From positions 60,709,598 to 60,773,597 of the forward strand of contig JBANSL010000020.1 in assembly GCA_037127255.1 (NCBI GenBank): 64,000 nucleotides of DNA. Direction: 5' to 3'. The translations under genes were made by a program, and so were the position numbers. Below, in pieces: positions 44,314-53,410 of this stretch. The stretch's first letter is position 1. The number at the start of each line of letters is the position of its first letter. The stretch is from Persicaria tinctoria (taxonomy: Eukaryota; Streptophyta; Magnoliopsida; Caryophyllales; Polygonaceae). The notes beneath the pieces were generated by a model. That model made no database searches. It was not told where the DNA came from and worked only from the letters and a program-made list of their open reading frames with translations.

Positions 44314-44465
44314 TATAAAATAGGAAAAATTTGGTACAATATCCATTTAGGATTTGTAATTAAGTAAATGTCCATTTTTATTTAGCAATTAAGTAAATGT
44401 CCATAATTTTATCTTAATACCTAAACTACCCCTATTTTAATTTAACACTTTTCTTCCTTCAGTTC

Positions 44466-44684
44466 ATGGCTTCCCTCACCGCCTCTGAATCACAACCCCG
44501 TCTCCCCCCTTCTTCTTCCTCCATTCCATCTGCTACCACTGCCACGATCGCCACCGTCATCCCCACCGAATCTGATCTGCTCTCCCCCCTCTCTGATTTC
44601 CTCTCCTTCATCTCCGCTGATCCTACCATTCTTCTCCGAATTCGTCCGCCACCGCCGCTGCCTCCGGCAAAGTCACCATCTTAG
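44466..44684 (+). pseudogene. Coding-like fragment of unknown origin inside the Pack-MULE
   Basis: A 72-codon frame begins MASLTASESQPRL and contains SDLLSPLSDFLSFISADPT and a proline-rich end. Its base composition is far more GC-rich and coding-like than the flanking element arms, and the frame starts with a plausible ATG context. I do not recognise the protein. It may be a captured N-terminal exon of a host gene or an N-terminus belonging to the element. Downstream reading is closed by stops. Confidence 0.35.
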
Positions 44685-44753
44685 AGATGCAAGGCGAAAT
44701 CAAAAGGCACATAGTGTAGGGAATTCAAGAAATCGCGAATCGAATTTCATTAC

Positions 44754-44839
44754 CCCCACTGAACAGCGAGCGATTCATAATCCTAGTACTCCATGGGGAG
44801 GCGAACATTGACATCAGCATAAACACGAGCCCTAGACAT
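44754..44839 (-). pseudogene. Captured first exon of casein kinase 2 alpha subunit
   Basis: The minus strand from 44839 encodes MSRARVYADVNVRLPMEY, a stop, then DYESLAVQWG. It ends at a splice donor (GG then GTAATG) exactly where plant CK2 alpha genes end this exon before the nucleotide-binding loop. CK2 alpha is the catalytic subunit of a conserved acidophilic Ser/Thr kinase. The expected EYWDYE reads EY-stop-DYE (TGG to TAG). The following intron start is retained, but no kinase exons follow. The GC-rich sequence upstream (44840-45110) may be the captured 5' leader of the same gene. It cannot make a kinase. Confidence 0.78.
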
Positions 44840-45243
44840 GGCTTCACACACACCGAGCATTCGATCCTTGATCTCCTCCGCTGCTCTGGCGACGACTTCT
44901 GTCGGGTCGAGATGGAGCGGCAGCAGCGACAACGCTAGATTGGTAGCGGATTCGCCGACGGGAAGGAGAGAGGAGGGGGAGGAGGAGGAACCTGGAGGAG
45001 GCGGTGAGACGGGAGCGGTGAGGGCGTCGACCTATGCTGAGTTGGAGGCGTCGCACTTGGGATGGGGTCGGTGGTACTCTGAGAGAGATGAAGCGGCGAT
45101 GAGTACTTGATTCTCGGATGAGATGTCTGATTTCTTCTTCATTTCCTTTCAATTTCAATTTCTATTTGTTAATTTCAGTTTCTATTTGATTTGATTGGTT
45201 TCTACTTAAATCTATTTGCTATGAGATTGGGATGGAGACCTGG

Positions 45244-45660
45244 TTCTCATATATATGCAAAGATGGATCTTTGACCAAACATATTGAAATTGATGACGGT
45301 AGAGTTTGAGTTTATTTGCTTATGTTCTCATATATATGCAGAGATGGATCATTGACCAAACAGATTGAAATTGATGACGGTGGAGTTTGAGTTTATTTGC
45401 TTATGTGCTTGTTTTGGTGACAAATGGAATTTATGTTGTTATTTTTAGATTGGTGACATTTGGTAGAGTTATATATTCTGTTTTGGTGACAAATGGAATT
45501 TATGTTGTTATTTTGTTGTTATTTTTATATTGGTGACAATTGGTAGAGTTATATATTCTGTTTTGGTGACAAATGGAATTTATGTTGTTTTTTTAGATTG
45601 GTGACAATTGGTAGAGTTATATATATTCTGTTTTGGTGACAAATGGAATTTATATCTCAT
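45244..45660. repeat. Two sets of tandem repeats in the Pack-MULE
   Basis: An 81-bp unit containing TTCTCATATATATGCA and TTGAAATTGATGACGG occurs twice (45244-45405). It is followed by about four 60-75-bp units containing TTTTGGTGACAAATGGAA. Confidence 0.8.
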
Positions 45661-45703
45661 TTAGCTATAATGTAATTTTCGTTATCATTCTGTTCAATTG
45701 TAG

Positions 45704-45839
45704 TGGAAGTTGTGGTATGTATATCATCAAATATATCGAGGGTCTTGCATTTCATGTTGGTATTGAAGCTATTTCAGACAAGTATATGGATGCGTATAGA
45801 GAGAGGATAGCTATAGAGGGTCTTGCTATTTTGGATGTT
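45704..45839 (+). pseudogene. Ulp1-like protease catalytic exon in the Pack-MULE
   Basis: After an acceptor (TTGTAG) the exon reads GSCGMYIIKYIEGLAFH, then a DKYMDAYRER tail, and ends near a GTATG donor. The Cys is the nucleophile position of C48 peptidases. The residue before it is Ser where Asp is usual. The exon begins at the same point, with the same phase (T then GGA), as the last exon of the Ulp1-type gene at 35049, so the two elements carry related genes. No His/Asp exon was recognised here. Confidence 0.7.
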
Positions 45840-46151
45840 AAGTATGAATGTCTCAACTGTTCCCTTTGTTTTGATATTTTTGCAAGTTGATGTAGTCTGA
45901 CAATTAAGTATTACAAAGTTAAATTGTACATCAAATTTCATCTACTTAGGGTTATTATTGTAACAAAAATGCGTTAATATTATATGACAAATGTGATGCC
46001 ATTATAGTATTGTACATCGAATTATTCGTTTGCTCAAGTTTAGCCCCTCTAGGGTCTATGCTCCCCTAGTTCTAGGGTTTCAGTTTCGTAACAAAAATGC
46101 GTTAATATTAGATGACAAATCTGATAACATTGGTACTGTACATACATTTTA

Positions 46152-46222
46152 GGGTTTTGGGTTTAGGGCCTTGGGTTTAGGGCCTTGGCCCTAAACCCTA
46201 AAGACTAAACCCTAAACCCTAA
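46152..46222. repeat. Telomere-like palindrome
   Basis: TTTAGGG-type words followed by CCCTAAA-type words. GGGTTTAGGGCC (46173-46184) and GGCCCTAAACCC (46187-46198) form a perfect hairpin with a 2-base loop. Confidence 0.8.
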
Positions 46223-46379
46223 ACTATACTATACATTAAATTTTCGTCTGCTCAGGTTTAGCCCCTCTTGGGTCTATGATCCCCTTGTCTACGGTTTCAG
46301 TTTTGTAACAAAAATGTGTTACTATTAGATGACAAATGTGATAACATTAGCATTGTAAACATTTTAGTTTCATGAAAGT

Positions 46380-47220
46380 GTTTTGTAGTTGGTGACAATT
46401 GGTTAGTAACACTGTTTTGTCGTTGGTGACAATTAATTTCTAAAAATAGGCGGTTGACACTAGATTGGTGACAAAGTTTTGTAATTGGCGACAATAGATT
46501 ATGACCAAAGCTTGATGAAAATAGGTTCGTTACACAATTTTATTGTTGGTGTCAATAGATTATTGAAAAGAGGTTGATGACAATGTTTTTTATAAGTTGG
46601 TGACAATACGCTTGATTAAACAATATCAAAACAGTGTTCTGTAGTTGGTGACAATGTCTTGATGATATATAATGTTATGGTGACAATTTTTTTAAGGTTA
46701 CAATATCATGGTGACAATATATTGTCATCAACCTCGTCATTAATAGTTGTCACTAACAATTGTCATCGGGAAAATCATCTATTAGCAGAAAAACCCCATT
46801 TGTCACCGATGAAAAGTGTTACTGGCAACTGTCCCTAGAAGAAAATCAATTGTCACCCAAATTTTTTTTGTCACCAACTATTATCACAAGAAAAAAAGAA
46901 AATCAATTGTCACTAGAAAAGATTTTCCCCTAACTGTCACCGGAAAAAATAAAATGTCACAAAAAATCAATTGTCACCAAAATAATTGTCACAATTAACT
47001 GTCATCAGAAAAATATACTCAACTGTCACAAAAAAATTGAATGTATGCCTTGGCCGAAATCTGTCACCGAAAAAATTGTCACCAACAATTGTCACAAAGA
47101 AAAAAAAATCAATTGTCATCAGAAAAAATTTACTCCAAAATTGTCACCAGGAAAAAAATTTCACCAAAAAAATGATTGTCACCAAAAAAAATTATCAGAA
47201 ACCGCTGCCACCAAAAATTA
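46380..47220. repeat. GGTGACAA/TTGTCACC motif array
   Basis: More than twenty copies of TGGTGACAA or close variants in the left half (to about 46715), then more than twenty of the complement TTGTCACC in the right half. The array therefore has two mirror-image halves that can fold together. Short open frames here (46816-47243) are by-products. Confidence 0.85.
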
Positions 47221-47457
47221 TTGTTATCAAGTCTAGACATTGACTTAATTGGTCGATGTTGACTAGTCAATATCAAAATTAAAAATAGTCAAAGAGGGAA
47301 GGGGAGGGTAAGGGTCAAAGGGGAAGGGGAGGGTAAGGGATGGGAAGGAAGGGTAAAAGTGTGAAATATGGATATTTACCTAATTTTTTAAAAAAGTGGA
47401 CATTTACTTAATTGTGTCCATTTTTTTGGACATCCACTAAATTAAACCTATAAAATA

Positions 47458-47542
47458 TCAAAATTTGATAGTAATAAATGAAAGTATTTTTATAAACTAA
47501 TGATTAAATATTCTTTTTTATATATATTTTACTACGGAGTAT

Positions 47543-47574
<32 letters not shown>

Positions 47575-47784
47575 ATAAATGATATATTTTACCATATATT
47601 GAGAAAAATAACCAAATTATAATTTTATCCTTTAATTTATTGTTGCGTCGTCCTTTAATTTATTGTTGCGTCGTGCGACGTGATGATAAAACTTTACTCT
47701 GAAAAATTACATAAAAAAAAAGTTGGATATATTTTTTTTTTTGGTGCAAAAAGATGGATATTTTAAAAAACACTATAAAGTTGG

Positions 47785-47863
<79 letters not shown>

Positions 47864-48583
47864 GTGGTCAAGTTGTGCATGCAATGTTTGACGTTGAAAG
47901 GAAGGATATGCAATTAGCTAAGCTTACCTGGGAAGTTGACCAATTGGCCCCTCCTTGACGACTTGTGAATTATTGCCTTTATTTTGTAGGCAATCAAATT
48001 ATGACAATTAATTTAATTATATATATATAATAATATATGGTCCCGGCTTAATTACATGATCCACATCGTTCTCCAAGATTTTCTATTATGTCTTATTTGA
48101 AGAAAAATTACCCCACAAATTATTATGAAAACAATATTTTCGAATATTGATGAGGCTACTGCGAGACCAAAGTCTTTTCTGTGGGCCACTCTCTTTATGG
48201 ATTCCATAGTTTAGTAGAGCTGTTGAAATCCCAATCTTTTGTATTTATCGATCTCTCTCGCTCTATTAAATGACAAAAATAAATTTAAAAAAAATACAAA
48301 TAAAAACTTTAAAAATTTATCTATAATGTATAGTGTGGGGATATGGAAAATAATTTAATTAATTAATAGTGTATGAAAGTGAATTATTTGTATAGAAAAA
48401 TATATATATTATTTCATTTTAAAAAACATTACAATATCATCCACTTTTGACATTGAGAGGATTTTTAGTTAATTGTTAGCTAGTGAATTAAGTAGCTTGC
48501 CAACCACCACGAGAAACCCCCCTTCAGTTCGTGAGCCCTATAAATATAGTTGGTCCACATAACATAGACGAAGTCTCTCACAT
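47458..48583. other. Intergenic with a long (AT)n run
   Basis: An AT dinucleotide run at 47788-47860 and a shorter one at 47550-47573. No gene recognised. Confidence 0.5.
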
Positions 48584-48592
48584 TTAATTATT

Positions 48593-49258
48593 GGAAAAAT
48601 CGACAAAAATAATACAAAGTAACAATTTTTGGTAAAAAATAATACGAATTTTGAAATTTACCGTTTCATATACGAACTATCGCCTTATTAACCGAAAATA
48701 ATACATATGTCTATTCCGGTGAACTTTCCGAACAAATACGCCGCGTGGATGCCGGAAACACACATGACATAAATTTTTACCGCATCATCAAACTTGTAAG
48801 TTATGCCATGTCATAAATTTATTTTTCATTTTTTTTTAAAAAAAAAAGAAAAATTAAACAAATAAGCAAATAGCTATAGTACCTTTCGAAATAATGGAAT
48901 CGAGGGTGGGAGTCTTCACTTTCTTCTCAATCTTATCTACTCGTTCTCTCCTCCATTGTTTCGAAAGGTACTGTAGCTATTTGCCTATTTGTTTAATTTT
49001 TCTTTTTTTTAAAAAAAAAATGAAAAATAAATTTATGACATGGCATAACTTACAAGTTTGGTGACATGGCAAAAATTTATGCCATGTGTGTTTTCCGGTG
49101 TCCATGTGGCGTATTTGGTCGGAAAGTTCACCGGAATACACATATGTATTATTTTCGGTTAATAGGGCGATAATTCATAGATGAAACGGTCAATTTCAAA
49201 GTTCGTATTATTTTTGGTCAAAAGTTGATACTTGGTATTATTTTTGTCCATTTTTCCC
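48593..49258. mobile_element. Long-TIR Mutator-type foldback element
   Basis: This 666-bp element is almost wholly two inverted arms of about 290 bp around a loop of about 70 bp. It is flanked by the perfect 9-bp TSD TTAATTATT (48584-48592 and 49259-49267). The tips are GGAAAAATCGAC and GTCCATTTTTCCC. No coding sequence. Confidence 0.85.
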
Positions 49259-49267
49259 TTAATTATT

Positions 49268-49656
49268 AGAAATAGAAGAAATAAAATTGAATGTATAGAG
49301 GATGGATTCGGTGGAACAATTTTTATTGTGTGAATTGTGAAAAAAAAATGATTATTTATAGGTGCTATTATAATTATTTGTTTGATATAATATAATTATA
49401 TTTTCATGTGTGTTAATAGTCTTTTTATATGCAAATTATTCGTCTGTTGCAACATGCATATTTATTCGTATTGAATCGTATGATCGAGTTATGTACGAAT
49501 AATCATGTTGTTATTGATGAATAATATTTCTCTTTAAAATTTCCTGTACATCGATCTCAACCCGCTCAAGAAGTGCTCCGCTCACTCAAGAATCAAGATG
49601 TGTTTCATAAATCATTTCAGATTACAAATACAACTTTTTCGACAAGGAGTAAGAAG
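49268..49656. other. Intergenic, nothing recognised
   Basis: AT-rich DNA with no recognised features. Confidence 0.35.
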
Positions 49657-49659
49657 TAA

Positions 49660-49924
49660 GGGTGTGTTTGGATTGCAATGCATATTATATGCATTTATAA
49701 TGTAATTATAATTATAAACACTTAAATAGTGTTTGATCTGGTTACTCATTTTACAATACCTTATAAATTGTGTAGTTATAAACTTAATATGATTAATTGA
49801 CATAATTTATAAGGTAATTTATTTAAAATTTACGTTATTTTAAACACATTATAAAACGTGTAATCAAACATCATTCAAGTGTTTATAATTGTAATACATA
49901 ATGCATTGAAATCCAAACACACCC
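49660..49924. mobile_element. Tourist-like MITE with TAA duplication
   Basis: This 265-bp element has termini GGGTGTGTTTGGATTGCAATGCAT and its complement, between TAA at 49657-49659 and 49925-49927. This is the clearest of the three copies in the window. Confidence 0.8.
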
Positions 49925-49927
49925 TAA

Positions 49928-50221
49928 TTAATTAATTTTTCGGTAAGTGAACTAGTAAAAAAACACTCGTGTACTCGCTAACAGTCCACTCCTTATGCAG
50001 CAGATGGACTTGAGTAGGAGATTCAGTTCATAAAGCGGGTTTAACTCAAATTACACACGTAATACATATCAAAGTCCGGCTTGGACTAATATATGATCGG
50101 GGATTGTGTACATGTGCACACATGCGCTCCAAATCCAGCACATAAGTATGACGAGGTTCCATGTTAAAAACCAATTGACAATAGAAGAAGTAACACGTAC
50201 ACATACTTATATATCAGGTTT
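49928..50221. other. Short intergenic stretch
   Basis: No gene. A near-palindrome, TGTGTACATGTGCACACA, lies at about 50106-50123. Confidence 0.35.
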
Positions 50222-50226
50222 GTTAC

Positions 50227-50310
50227 TGTGAAGCTTTGATTAAACCAGAATTGAAGAAGTACAGAAGCAAATAAGAGAGAGCTACAAGGTAGAAGAAGAA
50301 GAGTGTTAAA
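50227..50310 (-). repeat. Left LTR of the older copia, outer part
   Basis: Matches 59933 onward (TGTGAAGCTTTGATTAAACC). It breaks off at TTAAA, the target site of the younger element. Confidence 0.9.
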
Positions 50311-50449
50311 TGTGAGAGTATGAAATTGATTGTAATGTCATCCTTAGGGTTTCCATTCATTGATATAACATATATATAGGTTACAAAGGTATTGAGCCTT
50401 AATGGGCTTTTAGCCCACTATACAATATTAAGACCTATGTAATCTATCA
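50311..50449 (-). repeat. 3' LTR of the younger copia
   Basis: Plus-strand TGTGAGAGTATG through AATCTATCA. On the minus strand its first bases (TGA) serve as the stop codon of the RT-RNase H frame. Confidence 0.92.
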
Positions 50450-52403
50450 AACCCCCGCAGTCGAAACGGGAGGGGGTCGTACAGTGAGACTGGAGCGAAA
50501 ATCAATGAACAACTGTCTAGGTAAACCCTTGGTGAATATATCAGCGTACTGATACGAGGACAGGACATGTAGAACGCGGACATGTCCTATGGCAACCTTG
50601 TCCCTGACGAAGTGGAGATCAAGCTCAATGTGCTTCGTGCGTTGATGCTGGACCGGGTTGCTAGCTAGATAGACGGCAGAGATGTTATCAGTGTAGACCA
50701 GAGTGACCTTCATAAGAGGGCAACGGAGCTCAAGCAGGAGATTGCGGAGCCAAGAGCACTCGGAGACAACGTTGGCAACGCCCCTGTATTCGGCCTCAGT
50801 GCTGGAGCGAGACACGACAGACTGACGCTTGGCCGACCACAACACAAGGGTGTCGTTGAGGAAGACACAGTAACCAGACGTGGAGCGACGTGTGTCAGGA
50901 CAACCACCCCAATCCGCATCAGTGTAAGCAACAAGGTCAAGCTTAGAGGAAGGAGTGATCGTGGTGCCGAGCTCGAGTGTGCCGCTGATGTACCGAATGA
51001 TCCGCTTTAAGGCATGAAAGTGGGGTTCCCTGGGTGCACGCATGTACAAGCAGATCTGCTGAACGGCGTAACTGATATCAGGTCTGGTGAAGGTGAGATA
51101 CTGAAGAGCACCAGCAAGGCTCCTGTACAATGTTGGATCATCAACCAAAGGACCAGAGTGAGCGCTGAGCTTGTTGGATGTATCGACAGGAGTGGCGACA
51201 GGATTGCAGTTACTCATCTTAGCCCGAGCAACAATCTCAGCAGCATACTTACTCTGTGAGAGGAATAGCCCAGACGCATGCCGCTGAACAGCAACTCCCA
51301 AGAAGTAAGACAACTGACCCAAATCTGACATAGCGAATTCAGCACTCAGCTGTGAAATAATCGACGTCCGAAGAGCATCAGAAGAGGCGGTGAGAATGAT
51401 GTCGTCAACATACAGTAACAGAAATGCCATGTCGGAGCCTCTGCGATAGATGAACAGGGACGAATCCGAGCGGCTGCCAATGAAACCCAAGCGGAGCAGA
51501 TGAGAAGCAAAGCGCTGGAACCAAGCTCGCGGAGCCTGTTTCAGACCATACAGAGAACGCTTCAGGAGACAGACGTGGTTGGGATGATCAGCATCAGTAA
51601 ATCCCGGCGGCTGAAACATGTAGACTGTCTCATTCAGGTGACCATGCAGAAAAGCGTTCTTGACATCCAGGTGATGAATGGCCCATTTGCGCGACAAAGC
51701 TAAGCTCAATACCACTCGGATAGTGGCAGGCTTGACCACGGGGCTGAAGGTCTCATCACAATCAATACCTACCTGCTGAGATCGACCGTTGACGACAAGA
51801 CGTGCTTTATAGCGCTCCAACGTCCCATCAGAGCGGAACTTGTGACGGAAGATCCATATACAGCGAACGACGTTCGCCGTTGGAGGGCGAGGGACAAGAA
51901 CCCAAGTACTATTCTTTGTAAGGGCCCTGTATTCGTCGAGCATAGCCGCCTGCCAATTCCCGTCGAGGAGGGCTGTTTTGTGGGAGGTGGGGATGGGGGA
52001 CAGGGAGGTCGAGGTGGAGGAAGGGGTTGAGTGGGAGTCGGGAGGGACGGGGGCAAGAGGGGCGGAGCGGGGTTGATTTGTGGCGGGCGCCGCAAGGGGT
52101 GCTACGGCCGCCGCCAGTGTGTGGGACGGAGGGTAGGGATGGTTTAGTTGATTGGCGGCGGGCGCCGCAAGGTGTGCTGCGGGCGCCGCTAGTGTGTGGG
52201 ACGGAGGGTAAGGATGGTTTAGTTGATTGGCTGCGGGCGCCGCATTTTGCGGCGGGCGCAGCATTACAATATGGTGATCCGACGGAGGGATGTAGGCATG
52301 GTGTTGAGCGGCGGGGTGATGTGTGGTGGTCATCGAGACGATTTGACGGGGTCGGAAGACACCAGAGACGCTGCGGGTGTGTGGTCTGGTGGGGGGTGGT
52401 GGT
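50447..52403 (-). CDS. Reverse transcriptase and RNase H region of the younger copia
   Basis: The frame is open from the G-run at 52404-52415 (C on the minus strand) to a TGA formed by the LTR edge. In order there are a proline/alanine-rich linker with a tandemly duplicated NQLNHPYPPSHTLAA segment, the RT start (AMLDEYRALTKNSTWVLVPRP), LDVKNAFLHGHLNETVYM, LKQAPRAWFQRF, the catalytic LLYVDDIILT, and the RNase H region (YTDADWGGCPDTRRSTSGY, STEAEYRGVANV, TKHIELDLHFVRD, ADIFTKGLP). All catalytic motifs look intact. The upstream open frame beyond the G-run (to 52714) is out of frame with integrase and not meaningful. Confidence 0.88.
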
Positions 52404-52415
52404 GGGGGGGGGGGG

Positions 52416-53410
52416 AGGGGGAGAGGCAGGAGCACCGGGAGAGCTCTGGGGAAGAAGAAAATGCGGGAATGGTGACTCAGACTCTGACGGAGACACGGTG
52501 GGTGTGGGAGACACAAAGGGGAATCGCGACTCATCAAAGGTGACATGGCGAGAGAGAATGATCTTGTGGGTCTTGATATCGAGGCAGATGTAACCGCGAT
52601 GATCAGACGGGTAGCCAAGAAAGACACAAGGGGTGGAGCATGGGTGAAGCTTGTGAGGGGCGGTGGATGATTGATTTGGAAAACACAAGCATCCAAAGAT
52701 ACGAAGGTGATCATACCTGGGTAAAGTGAAATACAGTGCCTGAAATGGTGAGCGATGGTGGAGGGTGGTGGAAGGTAGGATGGTTAGGAGGTAGCACGTT
52801 GTGGCTAAGGCATAAGGCCAAAAGTGAGGGGGAATGGATGCGTGGAAGAGGAGAGTGCGCATCATATTGGTAATGGTTCGGATGATTCGTTCGGCCTTGC
52901 CATTTTGTTAGGAGGTGTAGGGGCAGGACAAGCGATAGGAGATCCCATTGGTATTAAAGAAAGTGTGAAAATCTTTGTTGTCAAATTCACGACCATTGTC
53001 ACATTGAAAGCACTTGATAGAGGTGTGAAACTGTGTTTTGATGTAAGCGTGGAATTTGGCAAAGATAGGAAACACTTGAGATTTAAAGTGCAAAGGGAAA
53101 AACCCATAAGAAATGTGTATAATCATCCAGAAACAACAGGTAATACTTATGACCCTCCTTGCTAGGCACAGAAGATGTCCAAATATCACTATGAATAATA
53201 TTAAAAGGTGCAAAAGTAGTGTTTAAAGAACGCTGAAAAGGAAGTCTGGCATGCTTGCCTAACTGACAAGAAGAACATAAACTAGAGCGATGCTCTTTAT
53301 GACATTGGACAAGACTCTTAGAACGAAGTAAATCTAAAACTGCAGGACTGGGATGACCTAGGCGTGCCTGCCAAAGGCTAGATGATGATGCCGAGAGGGC
53401 GACTGGACTT
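52416..53410 (-). pseudogene. Integrase region of the younger copia
   Basis: The GAG-pre-integrase segment (WQARLGHPSPAVLDLLRSKS) and integrase core (IIHSDIWTSS, FQCDNGREFDNK, QNGKAERIIRT) are readable only across breaks. The frame differs from gag at about 53400. One extra T near 53105-53115 shifts the core, and a TAA replaces the glutamine before QNGKAER (52909-52911). The C-terminal part (LRIFGCLCFPNQS, FLGYPSDHRGYICLD) is open to the 12-base homopolymer at 52404-52415, where the frame changes again. The three integrase acidic residues (D, D, E) are present in the pieces. Confidence 0.85.

Larger units (their letters stand above)
44323..47448. mobile_element. Pack-MULE-like element with Ulp1 exon and captured CK2 alpha exon
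   Basis: This 3126-bp element is flanked by the perfect 9-bp TSD TATAAAATA (44314-44322 and 47449-47457). The terminal arms share AATTAAGTAAATGTCCA in inverted orientation, with GG...AATTT at the tips. Inside are a gene fragment of unknown origin (44466-44684), a captured casein kinase 2 alpha first exon (44754-44839), tandem repeats, a Ulp1 catalytic exon (45704-45839), telomere-like words and a long array of GGTGACAA motifs. No transposase is present, so it would need a helper. Confidence 0.85.

Noticed and set aside
46816..47243. Plus-strand frames rich in Lys, Asn and Val
   Set aside because: Generated by the TTGTCACC motif array.
47660..47884. 74-codon minus frame with Ile-Tyr repeats
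   Set aside because: Product of the (AT)n run at 47788-47860.
52027..52593. 188-codon plus-strand frame
   Set aside because: Antisense of the proline-rich copia linker.
51909..52865. Minus-strand frame continuing past the integrase C-terminus with a Pro/Ser-rich tail
   Set aside because: Left of the 12-base G run it is a shadow of the RT-frame linker. Only the part right of the run is real integrase.
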